Below are positions 32,601 to 45,832 of a stretch of 64,000 nt of DNA, one piece after another (position 1 is the stretch's first letter; every line of letters begins with the position of its first letter). The DNA lies in assembly GCA_029207755.1 (NCBI GenBank), contig JARCOQ010000005.1:48387563-48451562 (forward strand), written 5' to 3'. A program made the translations under genes and the position numbers. A model generated the notes under the pieces. That model worked only from the letters and a program-made list of their open reading frames with translations. It searched no databases and was not told the DNA's origin. This stretch comes from Chamaea fasciata (Eukaryota > Chordata > Aves > Passeriformes > Sylviidae).

Positions 32601-34924
32601 ACACCCTTGCTGCACGACAGGGTGTGTGAATCTTTGATTCATAGAGTTACAACCTGTCTGTGTTGAGAAGTTCTGTCCAAACACTAATCACATTTTCCAA
32701 CAGTATTAGCCATGATTCATATGGAAAAGAGCGTGAAGCCTAGCCATAAAGATTTTTTAAAAAAAAAAAAAAAAGGTTTTATGATTTGTTCAGATCTGTA
32801 GAGCCCAAATAATATTATTTGGTTTGCTGTTTCACTTCCAGAAAGTCCCAACATTTACTTCTGCTACAAGTCACACCTGAGGAACCTAAATAGACTTCTG
32901 AGGACTTTGCAGATAGCTGTCATTGGGCTGATGTAAAGCTGGTTACTACTTTAAAACAGAACAGAAAAATTGACACTGATGCAGCCAATCTCAAAGTTAC
33001 TTTTTCCAAGTACCACTCCTGAGAATGGTTCTACTGTATCAGTTTTTGACAGTTAAATTTTCCTGATTTTCAGATTGTCTTTCCATCAATACAAATACTA
33101 ATTAGACAAGCTGTGATTCTGACTGTGCATAAAATGGTAAGTTCACAGGTTCATAATGCATAAATTTCCCTGCCAGTAACCTCTCTCAGTTGTAACTGGG
33201 AATAAATATAACACCAGTTAATTATGGTGATCTTATGCTTTTTCCTCACAGCTCCTTAAAGTCTTCTGGGGTCATCTTGGAAATAATCTACCTTTTTTGT
33301 TATTTAATCAGTCCTGAAGTGCCAGAAAATTTATCTATCCTGGAACTTTCAACACTGGTTGTCAGAAGTAATTTCTAATCAGAGAGAAATATGTTTTAAA
33401 ACAATCCTTAGGCTGCAAGGAATCCAAATCTTATGTCTCTTTCCTGGTACAAACAAAACTACAAAATGCTGCTGGAGAAATTTAAGACCTTGAATCTTTT
33501 TGCAGTGATACAAGTTGGAAGAAAAGTTGGAAGCACAAGGAAGAGACAAAGTCTGACTTAGTTTCACTCTTTTATATGTCAACCACAGAGAGAAAGGCTC
33601 AAAACAAAACAAACAAAAGAAACAAACAAACAAACAAAAAAAGCAAACAAACTCCCCCCCCCCCAAAAAAAAAAAAACTCAAACAAACAAAAAAAACCTA
33701 TGCAGGTTCTTGTTTGACATACTCAATATATTTCCCTCGCAGGAGCATTGAAACAGTGTCTTTGTAAGAAAATGCCTGTTATTAAAAGCACACAATGTCC
33801 CTGGAAAATACAAGGCATATATGAAGGTCAGGAGACCTCTTGTAAGGTGGCCAATTTTACCTCTCTCGTTTTGAGAGGTTAGGACTCTTTGCTTCAGACG
33901 GGAGAGAAGTCACGCAGAGAGGGGTTTGAAGAGGGTCAAATGAACAATGCAGAGGCTGAGATGAGCTCTGCTCTGCACAAAAAGGGTTTCAGCTGGGGTA
34001 CTGGGAGAAAACTATCCATCTCAGCTCTTTCAGCTTCACCCAGTTAGGCTTCTTCTCATTCAACAGTTATGTCAAGGAGGGGCACCAAATCAGTGAATTC
34101 CTTTCAGCCATGGCTTTCTCTTAGCCAGCCTCATCTGCTGAGGGTTGTGCTTGTGCTCAGTTGGGAACATATTTAATTGCACTGTGTCTTGGAAATGGCT
34201 TCCATCTGGTTTTTATACTGTAAATTCTGGATTCTATGTAATTACTTTAGCCCAGGTTTTAAAATAGATCCATATAGTTTTGCAAGAGATTTCAACTGCT
34301 AAACACCGTTTCTCCCATGCTGTTAGTCAACCACTGAATTTCCGTTAGCAAGATAACCAAGGACATCTTGAAATTGTAGCATGATGTTTACTTGACATAG
34401 TCTGGTGCTGCATGAACTTGAGCTTTTCAGATCTGGCATTTCCAACCGAGAACCTGAGCATGCTAGGAAATTTTGTAGACTTTGATTCTGACCCTTTCTT
34501 CATCATCATGATAGATAATCTCCATTGGTTCATCTTGTGATTCTCTTCAGATCCTATTAACAATTTAGGAACAAGCAAATGTATACCTCAGCATTCAGCT
34601 GTAATAACACCAATTTGTCCCCTTCAAGTTTCTGCTGACAGCACAGGATAAAAAACTTGAGCGAAATAAAAGGCAGGAGGTTTGAACCCTGATGTTCAAG
34701 AACGGATATAATTTTATTTTCTTCAAAATTCTCCAAGTCAAAAGAGATTTATCATAACACCATTTCCAACAGAAAACAAAAAGAAAAAAAAACAACTCCC
34801 CCAAACAAAAAAAAACAACAACAAAAACTACATCAAATTCTTTAACCTATAAATCTGCTGGCCAGTATTCCAGATCATGGGTTGTTGGGTTTTTTTGCTT
34901 TAAGATCACAAAATAGCCTAAATA
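26680..34924. other. Unassigned noncoding DNA, 8.2 kb
   Basis: No gene, CpG island or named repeat was recognised. Small structures are A-rich runs near 27398-27425, a poly(A) run at about 32757-32774, a CAAA-repeat with a C-run and A-run at 33598-33698, and a similar A-rich patch at 34775-34830. Short ORFs (up to 105 codons near 29.3-30.2 kb) show no domain. Confidence 0.45.
33598..33698. repeat. Low-complexity (CAAA)n, C-run and A-run
   Basis: Repeating ACAAACAAAC followed by a run of about 11 C, a run of about 13 A, then more CAAACAAA. Gives a Lys/Gln/Thr-rich artefact ORF. Confidence 0.85.
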
Positions 34925-35139
34925 GCCTGATACAGCAGGAGCTGGGAGCTGTGAGAACCCTGAGGTCGAACCAGGAAGGAAACCAGGTCTGGCTGTGTGA
35001 GAGTGAGGTGTATAGGGCATTAGGCTGCTCACTGAAGTTGCTTTCTGCAAAGTGGTCTCCATCCCATTAAAATTCCTGGTGGTGAGAGTATGACTGCCAG
35101 AGTGCTTGTGAATAGTCAGACAGGAATGTTTCCTTAACA
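34925..35139 (+). mobile_element. LTR fragment related to the 51.0 kb solo LTR
   Basis: Shares with the end of the 50963-51510 LTR the blocks GTGTGAGAGTGAGGTG, TGACTGCCAGAGT and AATAGTCAGACAGGA, then TTTCCTTAACA. Only the R-U5 end remains. The closing TTAACA shows the ancestral LTR ended in CA. Confidence 0.6.
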
Positions 35140-36992
35140 GAAGGGCTGTGAAATACTTGCCTTCTTCACTTGTCAGATTTCTGGCCATTTTGCTGAGATG
35201 CAGATATGAGCTCAGCAAGTTTATCCTTCAACCCTCTCTCTTCCTTGGAGCTTTATCAGCTACTTAACAGGTGACAGCCTCTCTCCATAGAGGTATGCAG
35301 GTGGAAATAAAGAAAAAAAAATGGAACAAATCTTTATTGCCTAAATACTGGGCCTAGCGCCAGCAAGGATGACATTTTCTTTTCTTTATCACTTTTTGAT
35401 GACTTCTTTTCCCAGTTTGAAGTGTACTTGAAAAGAACATAGTTTTTTCACTTGCAGTTCATTTCTACACAACCATCAAGCCTATACAGAGTTGATATTC
35501 ACTTGGAGAGCATCTGAGGAATCTGCAGCTGTGACTGTAATTGCACACTCAGACTTCGTGGTAAATGATCAGAATTGTGCAGCATTGCTCTGAGTTGGTG
35601 AGGAATTGGTGAGGCTGGTTGAGAAAAAAATGAGCTGGACCCCTTGCTTATCTTTGCAGCTGGCTTGAACAAGGTGTAATGGTTGAAGGATCCTCCATAG
35701 AAAGAACAGGGATCTGTCAGGGGGATCATGATGGGGCTGTATTGATGCACAGAAAGAGAGAAAAGTGTGGCCACTCTAAGGAGGTCTGTACCGTTTTCTG
35801 CATGGCCTCATAAACAAGTTGTAACTGCAAACACTTGTACTGCATGGTGCACTGGTGTTTAGACAGGAGGTTAATATCAGTTTGATGCAATTTGAAAACA
35901 GGAGAAGGCTGTACACAAGTAAATGGAGAAGTTGATCCAGGTGTAGAGGAATGCCAGATGGAGAGTGATAGGCAGCAGAATGGCTCATCTGAAACATACA
36001 TGGATTCAGCGTGACCCTGTTTCCTGCAGGACTGTCATGTGTACAGCACTGGAACAGGTGAGATGACTCAGAGCCAGCTTCTTGGATGTATTTGTCAGTG
36101 CTGCTGTGGGAAGCCAGAAACCAGCAGGAAGGTTAGAATGGTCTCTTCTTTGTTGGTCTTCAGATGTAATGAGGTCATTCCTTCTCCTCTTGATATCATC
36201 TGGCAGTGGGTATAAGCCATTTCCTGAAACTATGTCACTCCTACTGACTCATTAGTTTTCCTTTGGTTTTCTTTAAAAAAAAAAAGTGGGTTCCTAGGCA
36301 AAAGATGCAACATTTCTAAGGCAATTATACATTCATTTTGGTTCATCAGTCTGTTTTTAAATGTCTTCCAACCCTGTTCTTTGTTAGTCATGTTAATTTA
36401 GGAGGTGTACATTGATGTTAGAACCGGGGCATCATAATTACCATTGCCTTCCAGAACCAGGTTTGGGTTTTTGTTTTGGTTTTGTTTCTTTGGGTTTTTT
36501 CCTGTCACATACATTCATAGATTTCTGTGTATCTTTTTTTTTCCCCCCAGTGTTATGGTTTAACCACATTACTGTTCTCATACTTAATTCAAAACACAAC
36601 TTACTGACTATTAAGAAGAAAATTAACTCTACCAGCTGAAAACAAGACACATGAAGGAAACACCACAAAATTCTAGAAAAGCTCCTCTTTGGAAAGAGAT
36701 AGGCAAATTACGTTTGTAACATGGAGAGGAAGCTGGCGGTTTTCCCCCTCAAAAATTATTTCTAGAAAAAGTGACTTGGATTCAGGTACGCATACATATA
36801 GCATCACTATATTTATAAGTTCTCAAACAGACCTTGCCTCCTATGGCCTTACACTTCTCTTGCCTACAATAGGGTAGTCTCAAAATTAAAAATATCTTGT
36901 CATCTGTTTGTTTAAGATCAAACAGATGTTCATATGTTTAACAAATGTTATATCCACTGATAAACTGGTAGGAGACCCTAGTATTAACATGA
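35140..36992. other. Unassigned noncoding DNA
   Basis: No gene or repeat recognised; the longest ORFs (about 91 codons, minus strand, near 35.5-36.0 kb) have no family features. Confidence 0.45.
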
Positions 36993-37448
36993 TGTTGTAG
37001 GAATGGCATTCCCCCATTCAGTGCTCCCACTGAAACTCCACACATTGCTAGTCCATCCCCTGCTTTTCTCTCTGCCTCCATGCTGTAGTGGATTGGAGAG
37101 AAGAATTGGAGGCACAAAAGGCAAAGATCATTGGCTGAAATAAGAAAATGAAGAGCAACAAAAACAACATTAATAACAAAAGTGTAGAAAAGAGAGTGCA
37201 GAGCTTGACCTGACCACAGCCATGCCATGCTAACCATTCCCTCTACTCAGAACCAGTGTTACCCCACTGCTCCATCTATCATGCTTCCTCAACCAGCTGG
37301 AACCCATTCTCTCCTGGAAGCAAGAGAGTTTCTCCCCCCTCCCTGCCCCCAGCAATGACTGAGGTGGTATGGAATAACTGCCAGGTTCTGGCCACACCCC
37401 CTCCCCTCTACTGCAGAATTTAACTCTGTCCTGGTTGGAACCAGGACA
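36993..37448 (-). mobile_element. Solo LTR, TGTCCTGGTT family, minus strand
   Basis: On the minus strand it opens TGTCCTGGTTCCAACCAGG and contains CAGTTATTCCATACCACCTCAG, then TTGTTTTTGTTGC, TTTCAGCCAATGATCTTTGCC and CTTTTGTGCCTCCAATTC as in the 5.2 kb copy. It closes CATTCCTACAACA. Its length of 456 bp matches the 459 bp of that copy. No clear target duplication (CATGA against CAGGG). The U3 start contains a short inverted repeat, CCTGGTTcCAACCAGG. Confidence 0.75.
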
Positions 37449-40400
37449 CAGGGTGCAATTTGTTGTAGCATTCCACATTCTCTCTTCTCTGCCTCTTGAT
37501 GGTGGATATTTGTAAGAAAGAGCTGTTCACTTTTAAGGCTCTTATGTTGGCTTTCAAGTTAATCAGTTCCCACCTGCTAGCATGCTTATACAGGAAACTG
37601 CCAAGGAAAACCCATTTGCTTCAGTTAAAAGTCTAGATTTTTTTCTCCACGCTTTTCATTTTAAAGACTTCAATTTAAAGATACCTTGAATTATTTTCTA
37701 AAAGGGAAAAATTGCATTAATATGCAGTACCATTCCACTTCATACATGCTTCCCTTAGAGAATGAGAGCTTTCCTACATTAAAAATTAAGTACTGTGATC
37801 ATTGGTCTGTGGTGGTAATGGTTTGTTACCCATTTATTGTAAAATTCGTCAGCTGTCCATGATGTTCATACCAATAGCGTTACGTATTTAAGCATGCCAT
37901 GATAGAACCACATGTGAAATAATTATTACCTATGTGAGATATCTTCTGAACCTCTAATTAGGAACATACAAGTTTGTTCATGGATGAATATATATGGTGA
38001 TGTAATGGTCATAAATATGGCTAAGCCTTGCTTGGTTTGGATACTTCAAAGATGCACGTTTTCATAGGTATCTTGACCCCAGTTTATTGCATGCAGTTAA
38101 CGTGAGCACAGTAGTACATAGGCTTAATAGTTAATTGACTGACTAGGCTTGGTAGCTTACAAAGTAAGTCTCTTCAGAAGTCACTCATGAGAGCCTTATT
38201 CTAAGTATTTAATACTACTTTGTAATACTACTGTATAGGCATGCAGCTGTGAAAGGGATTTGAATATATAACCTGCTTACAGATGCAATAATGTTATGCA
38301 GGAGAGTATGCAGTGTGCAAGGCTGCATTAGCTTCCTTGCCTCTCAGGAGAGGAAGTTAGAGGAACATGTTATTAAAACTGAACTGTTGCAAACAGTGGG
38401 ATTTCACAAGAGATGACATTGCAAAGGCATCTTGAATTGGTAAATGTGTATCTTGACTTACTCAACTACACATTTCTACTTTATTTACAAAATACGCAGA
38501 AGTAGAATTGCAGGAACATTGGCAAATAGGTCCTTCTTATCTGCATTCTATTCTCAGCTGTAGTTTAGCCTTGCTGTAGGAGAAAAATCATCATTTCACA
38601 CCTCATCATTCAGTGACATAGTTTCCATGCAGTCATTTTCTTAGCCACCAACACTCCATGTTTATATGAGCTAAGGGGTGGGTGAGCATTTTCCTGTAAG
38701 GACTCCACCAGAGTTTGGGTTTGGGAGACACAGAAACAATTTCAATGGGTGCAGTGGTGATGTCATTGCACAGTACTCTTTGTTCTTAACTCTCGTGACC
38801 CTGTCTGATGGACTGCTTCCCTTATGGCTCTCACTTCCTTCTTTCATCAACACAACACTTCCTGTCTCCAGTAGTCCTTCACAACCTCTCATTCTCTTTG
38901 TTTTTCCTGCAACCAAGCCCTTCCATTTTTTTCCTGCCACATAAAGCAAATGGACATATATATATAAAGGCACACCCTGAAACTGAAAAACCAAGGCAGA
39001 AATCATGGAACCAAAAGTACCAGTTACTGGTTTGCTCTACTTGTGTCTTTTTTGTCCTTCACATCTGTCTTACTCTTTAGATTTTAAGCATTCCTTATGC
39101 TCCATAGTGAAAGTGTTAGTGCACTGTAGAATCTCAAATATTTTCAACAATTCCAACAATAGAATATTTATGTGCAACCACGGCATCAAGGAACTTGAAA
39201 ATTATTTAACATTATGAAAATTTCCTCTTTCTCTCCCACACAAACACCTTTCCTGTTTTGTTGTTGTTGTTGTTGTTTTGGTTGTTTTTTTTTTTTACAA
39301 TCAAAAAGAAGAATCTAGGGGCAACTGAAAAATTCATCCCCATGACATCTATTCAGCAGAAAAAAAAATTCATTGAAAATTAGCCATTTTCTTCAATTGC
39401 AGAGTTGAGAGTTATTAAATCCTACCTGTATTTTTTTGAAGGGTTTTACAATAAATCCAACATTTGTTGTAATACATATTTGTAAGATACTGTAACAGGA
39501 TGTTTTGCCCTTTGTATCTTACTTTTAATCAATACAATTCTAGTATTTATTATTTCCATATCTCACTTTACTGTAAATGCATGCAAGTCACATTGCATCT
39601 TGAGACAGAAATAGAGAATAAAAAGATCCCTAGAGTGGCGTTTGGCCAAAAAACCTTGCATTTCCAAAAAGTAAAATGAAATTATGAGTTAATATAAACA
39701 AGGATGACTGTTGCTTTTCACATGAATGAAAGACAATTACTTTTGTTATATGTCCTTAAGAAATGACCTATTTCTTTTGCAGCTGAAGAATAAAACCAGC
39801 TTTTAATTCTTAAAGTAGAGCAACCCAGCCTAGGATGCTCAGAAACTAGGACATCATTGCTGATTGTCTTAGTGCACAGTATGGCAGCTTTAGTTGAAAC
39901 CTCCAGTAGCTGACTGTTTTCCTCAAGCATAGGGATCTCAGCTTCTGAAATCCAGCTGCAATAAACCCTCCAGTTCAATGATCTACATTTTGTCCTCTGC
40001 TAAGTTCCCCTCAGTAGGGAAGGGACAAGTAACTTCCCAGGCTGCAGCCAGGGAATCTGCTTTTGGGAAGAACAGCACACTGAGAGACGTATCACAGACA
40101 TGGCCCGTCATTGCTCCTAATGGAGTAATGGCTCTGTCCACTCCTGATTTACCACATGGCAGGCAGACATGAGTGATCTTGGGTGCCAGAGTGAGGGGAG
40201 GCAGCAGCACCACACTGGCAGTGCGTGAGCTGTGCGTGATGTGAAATGAGACAAGAAGATTTTGAGTCACCCTGAAGCTTCCAGAGTCAGAGATGCACAG
40301 TCTGTTTTATTCCTAAAATGTTTTCTTGTTAGTGCAAATGTCCGATAACAGTGTAAAGATCTACAGCTCTGCTTTCTCATTAACCTGTTTATGGGTTTTG

Positions 40401-41391
40401 GGGTCTCACTACCCCAAAGTTTATGGCATCATTTACAAAATCAGAATTGTATATTAACAAATCAATCTATCAATACACATGGTAAAGCCTGGGGCAGAGG
40501 AAACCCTCACCTTCATATGTAACTGTTTAACATTGCTAAATAGCAAACAAGGGCACATGCAATAGTTGGATACATGAAATAAAATATGATGCTTTCAATA
40601 GCACAGTTGACTATAAAAGTGTTACTGTTCTGTGCTTGATATTAAACATGTTTCCAATTTAAACTCAAGCTGAGTGTAAAGTAGGGTCTCTTTGTGGATG
40701 GAATTATTCTTTGCCATGCATCTGACAAAGAATAGCATACATTTTTTTTCTAATGCAGAAGACCATAATTTGACCGATGGGTGCTGGTGATAGTGATAAA
40801 GAGGGAGACAGAAAGGCAGGGTATTTTATCACATCATCTAGAAACCAGAAATGAAATTCTGCTCTTCAGAAATGCTATAAAGTGTGCTCATGAATCATAA
40901 AAGGAATTTGTAGTCACAGTGATTTATACTTCCCATGGAATTCTGATGGCTGAAGAACTTGGGGTAGTTAGTGCTTTTTTGCAGTACAGGAACTAGGGAG
41001 TGAGGGAACACTTCATCTTGGACTTCACAAATTTACTTTTAGACTATGGCAGTGAATCTGCCTACATACGTGCTTCTAGCCTAGCTCCCCATGAGCTGCT
41101 CCTTAATATACCCACTTCAGAGATAATAGGAAAGTTGATACTAAAATGGCAATTCTAAAATGCTAAACGGAAATCTTGTAGAACAGGCCTAGTACCAGAA
41201 ATTCAGCTTGACGTGTAGGGACTTTAATAAAAAATTTTAAAAAAAATCTTTTCCATTGCAGAGTTTGATAGTAAGGATAAAAACTCAGAATTCATTTCTC
41301 TTGTGGATGCAAGAGACACAAGTTTAATGCCTGGAGTAGAACAAAACTCAAGAATATCCAAAGTGGATGCATTTTTATCTTTGAGTCCCAG
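37449..41391. other. Unassigned noncoding DNA
   Basis: AT-rich, no gene recognised. A (TTG)n run followed by a T-run is at about 39258-39297. Confidence 0.45.
39258..39297. repeat. (TTG)n plus poly(T)
   Basis: About six TTG units, then GGTTG and a 13-base T run. Simple repeat. Confidence 0.85.
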
Positions 41392-41775
41392 AACAGTTTT
41401 TGTTGGAAGGGACTTTTAAAGGCCATCTAGTTCATTCTGCTGCAATAACTAAGGACACTTTCAACTTGATCAGGCTTCTCAGAACCCCATCCAACTTGAC
41501 TTGAATGTTTCCAAGGATGGGACACCTACCACCTCTCTGGGCAATCTGTTCCACCCTCACTGTAAAAAAATGATTCCTTACACCTAATGTAAAATAACCT
41601 TCCATCAATTTGAAACCATTATACCTTGTTCTATCACAACAGGCCCTGCTAAAAGTCTTTCCCCATCTTTCCTATAGGCCCCCTTTAAGTACTGGAAGGC
41701 TGCAACATGGTCTTACTGGAGCTTTTTTTTTCTCCAGGATGAACATCCCCAACTCTCAGCCTACTTACCTATAAG
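41392..41775 (-). mobile_element. CR1 LINE 3'-end fragment, minus strand
   Basis: Reverse complement of a CR1 3' end: TTGGAAGGGACTTTTAAAGG, CCCCATCCAACTTGACTTGAA, GGGACACCTACCACCTCTCTGG, CAATCTGTTCCA and the CTGGAGCTTT...CTCCAGGATGAACA block. Truncated, diverged and without an open frame. Confidence 0.9.
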
Positions 41776-42289
41776 TAACTATAGCAAAACTGATGTGTGA
41801 CTCAACAGACAAGCAGCCACAATGCTGCAGAAACATAGTTGCTTTGTAGGCTTTTACTATGATTAGCAATTAGTAGTGTTGTGTTAGTGATTAGAGGTAT
41901 GAGAATCTTGCATAAAACTATAATTGAGATGTCCCAGTTTGGCTGGAGAAAAATTACATGCATGCGTAAATATTTACCCTCATATTCTATATCTTTTTGT
42001 CTTAGCCACTCTACTCATTTGGCATGATCAAGTCATGAATTTTCAGAACATCTAGAACAGAAAACCAAAAAAGTTAACTATCATTATGCAAACATCTTGC
42101 TTTCTCCATTAGTTTCCTCTGGACCTCTCTCACTTTGTGACCACTTTTGTTGGGATGCAAAGTCTAGATCTTAGCAAGTCTCTGTAAACACATTCCAGTT
42201 TAGGGAACTGTACTTTACCTACCTGCATCACTAATGCTACTGATGAAAGGAAAGCACAACCTTGATGTCCTGATTTTAGAGAGCAGCTC
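41776..42289. other. Unassigned noncoding DNA
   Basis: AT-rich linker between the CR1 fragment and a GC-rich patch; nothing recognised. Confidence 0.45.
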
Positions 42290-42840
42290 CACTGCCTGAA
42301 AGTGATCCTCTCCAACGGGCTGCTTCTGATCTTGGTCTCCACCAAGAGGACCAGAACTGGGGCAGGGATGGTCTGTAATGCCCTTTCACATCCCAGCAGT
42401 CTCTCAGCTTGCCCTGTCTGTGGATTGGAGAGGGGGGCACAGAGCAGATGGGAAGGGCCAGCTGTGCGTGCCAGGAGCCAACCCTAGGGGCAGCCGGAGC
42501 CAAATCCCGCAGCACCAGGCCAACGCTACCCCAGCACACCCAGCACAATTCTACAGACACTGGCTGTGCCTCTTCTGCCTCAGCTGATCCTTGCTCCTGC
42601 TGCTTGCCCTGCTGGCGCGTGTTTTCAAGGCAGGTTCCTGCCCCGCCACAGTCCCGAACTCTCCGGGGGCACCTCATGTCCCGAGCCCTGGTTGCCAGGC
42701 AACGCCAGATCCCTCAAGTGTTGCCAGGGAATGGGTCTCGCTGAGGCTGCCATGGCCGTGGGTCCCTGGGGCTCCGTCAATAAGCTGGAGTCACCGAGCC
42801 CAGGCTGTATTCCCTGCATTGCCCTGCACGGTTAAGGGAC
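42290..42840. promoter_or_regulatory. GC-rich patch with an X-box, possible regulatory element
   Basis: About 550 bp of higher G+C inside AT-rich DNA, with several CpGs. GTTGCCAGGCAAC at 42691-42703 is a perfect RFX-type X-box palindrome with a one-base centre. Overlapping ORFs on both strands (up to 176 codons) show no domain. No supported exon. It could be an enhancer, a weak promoter or an old unrecognised repeat. Confidence 0.35.
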
Positions 42841-44683
42841 CACTGGCCACTCTGAAGAAACACGATGAAAACATCTTGTTCGTATTTTTGTTCACTAAAC
42901 GCAGAACCCGGACATTCAGGTGGCCTGCACAACCCAATATCATGCACCCCACTGTGGTCACAGTTCAGCCAACAGGCAGACATATTACTTCCACGAATGC
43001 CATATGTTGGCAGAATTTGTTTTCGCTGAAGGTACTTAAGGGAGTTGAAGGGTGTTTGCACACGTGCATGCACATGGCTGTGCATGGCCAGAGAGGAGAC
43101 ATCATGAAGGGATCAACATGAGTGGGAAATAAATCCGTAAAAGCATCTGGTTTCCTTTTCTAGGAAAACTACTCTTAGCACTCACCACTCTACCAGTGAA
43201 GTACCAAGTAAGTAATAAGTAAAACCATGGTGCTAATCCTTGGAAAGAAACAGAATGGTATAAGGGAAACCCAAACCCCTTCTTGCAAATGGACATTACT
43301 TTTGAGTAATTTGAAGAAGCCACTTTAAAATTAGAGGGAGAAAGGCCACTAAAAAAACCGAAGCCTGCAAAACACAAGGAAGTTAGTAATCCAAGCAAAA
43401 TGGAGCACAAACCTATGACCCCTTTGCAACATGTAGGTGGCTTTCCTGGATAAATAGCTTCACCTCCTTTTCAGTGTAACTGTAGGGTAATTCCAGTTTT
43501 CACAGTTTTTATGGATATTTATAATATTTGATGGATATTTATAATCCAACTTTGGTTTTCTGCTGTTGCTCTAATGCTGTAGCTAACAGGTTTGCCAGTT
43601 GGTAGTTACATAGTTCCTTGCTGATTTTGCTGTTGGGTCACCAAAATTGTGAATGGACATGCTTTTTTCTCAGCTGAGAAGCCCTGAACAGTTTCACATT
43701 TCTGGTAGAAATGGAAAGCCATGGACACACAGGCAAAGGGTAAGGCAAAAGAGATACCAGGCCCTGGAGTTGCTGGAGCCGGTGAAATAGACATGCCTTG
43801 TGAACACATCTCAGAAGTAAATGGCCTGGACATTGGCATGAGACTAGTACAAAATGCAGAACTACACAGAAGATTGAAATGCACCTAAAAACCTCAGTAA
43901 TATGAAAGGAGATTACTGTTTATCTGAGGGTTTCATGTCTTTTGTTCAGAGTTTTGTCCCCTGACAGTGACTCGTGACCAGTTTCCAATACAATCTCAAA
44001 ATACATTTTTGTGGGTCAAGTTTTGGGAACAGGATTGGAAGAGTGATTACGAAGAGGATGATGCAAAGATAATTGAATAAATTTAACTAGTTAAGCTGGT
44101 TTTAATAGATACATTCTTTCAAAATACATCAAATAATCAAGTGGTATTTCTGACAATTATTTCTGTAGTTATCCAGGTCTGTTGTTAATCAAACACTGTG
44201 TGGAAAGCATGTTACTGTGTGGAAAGTATGTTAAGTGTTGTGATACATTTAATTCTCTGTCATCTAGCACACAAAAAGTTTTATTTTGTTATCTGACAGT
44301 GTTACTGTCAGATACACTAAAAAATTATGCATTTTTCTAATTTCAGGCAACTCAGCACTGACATCATGAGGGTGGGCTATTTAACTTGGTATTAGGGTGT
44401 CAAAATCTAGAGATCTCTGTATGTTTTATCTTTAGAAACAAAAGACGCAGATAAACTGAGGTCACACAATGAGTGTTTATTGATTAAAAAAAGTTTGCAT
44501 TTTCAATGAAATACATTTTAATGGTTTTCATTAAGTGGTATTAATATAACAGAACTAAAAGTAAAACAGTTTTCTTTCAAAATAAATTCTAAAGAGTAGC
44601 ATTGGCAGTTCAAAGTTGGGTGAAAATGCAAAATAAAGACTGAATTTGCTTTAAGACGTTATAAGCATTTAGAACATGCTGTT
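42841..44683. other. Unassigned noncoding DNA with small direct and inverted repeats
   Basis: Contains a duplicated GATGGATATTTATAAT-like pair near 43510-43545, a 20-bp tandem duplication near 44196-44236 (ACTGTGTGGAAAGYATGTT), and a perfect 11-bp inverted repeat at 44290-44314. No gene. Confidence 0.5.
44290..44314. repeat. Perfect inverted repeat, 11-bp arms
   Basis: TATCTGACAGT, loop GTT, ACTGTCAGATA. AT-rich flanks, no adjacent ORF. It could form a short hairpin. Confidence 0.8.
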
Positions 44684-44797
44684 GAATCACAGACTCCTAG
44701 AAGTATTAAGGTTGGAAAAGACCTCTAATAGCAAGTCCAACCGTCGACCCAGCATCACCACCACGTTCACCACTAAACCACTAAATGATGTCGTCAA
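44684..44797 (-). mobile_element. CR1 LINE 3' terminus, minus strand
   Basis: GAATCACAGACTCCTAGAAG followed by AAGGTTGGAAAAGACCTCTA, GTCCAACCGTCGACCCAGCA and CCACTAAACCACTAAATG, the reverse complement of the last roughly 110 bp of an avian CR1 including its terminal octamer-type repeat. Confidence 0.92.
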
Positions 44798-45832
44798 GTG
44801 AGTGGCAGCAAAACGTCTTCCATATAACTATGGGGTTTTTGCATGAGCTATTTCTCTTCCTCCAGCTCCAACAGGGATAATTTTTTTGACAGAAAAGACT
44901 GCATTATAAATATGGCCCTATCCTATCATAATGACGAAACTGGGTATGATGAGATGATGTGTTTTGAATTTTTCTAAGTTGTTCACCTCACTTTCAAACA
45001 AATGAGCTACATTTGAAAAGATGATTTTCTTAACAATCAATAGTTTGACTTATATAAGCTATGTCAAGAAGACATTAAAATTCCAATTTGTAAGACTATA
45101 GCAGAAAAACAGAAACAAAGCCAGAACCCATACCAGCTTGTGTTAAAAGGAACTAACATTTCAGCATTTTTATCAAACAGCAATAAAGGGAAATACATGA
45201 TTTATTAATAACAATAACTTAGGGCTCTTCTTAGTTTGAGATAGGGGAGGCAGAAAGGTGTTTTAATTTTTATACTGCTCGTTCCCATAATCAATTCTAA
45301 TGGGCAGTACATTAATGTTCCTCAAATCAAGCTTTTTTTTCCCCAGTAGTAGTAACTGGTAAGTGATTTCACCGTCTATCTTGACGGTCCTAAGCTTGTC
45401 CACCCTATTTTTTCCAGCTGGTCCTGTTGAAGAGGGGGAGTGAGAGATCAGCTGGGTGAGGATCTGACTGTTAAACAAGGCTAAGCCACCACAGTCTGTT
45501 TTGCTGTCCAACATATGGCCGAAGGAATTAGAGATGATGACAGTAATTGGGAGAGGGAGTGCACAAAACTTGAACTGGACGTTGACAGGGAGTGAAGTTT
45601 TATTTGGGGGAGCTTTTTTTTTTTTTTCATGTTGCAAATTAAGCTTGTGAAGAATGGGGGATTGATGTATATTTTAATGACAGAAGTGACTATTTTGTGA
45701 TTTCAGATCCCTGTATCATAGGGAATGTCTCCGTGACAGGGCTCTGCTTCAGTGGTAGAAGGATACGATTTTTTTCTGTATGAACATGTTAGCTTCTTAG
45801 CCAAATTCTAAGTAGGTTTTCTCATCAGTGTC
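44798..45832. other. Unassigned noncoding DNA
   Basis: No gene or named repeat; a 124-codon minus-strand ORF at 45263-45637 has no recognisable features. Confidence 0.45.
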
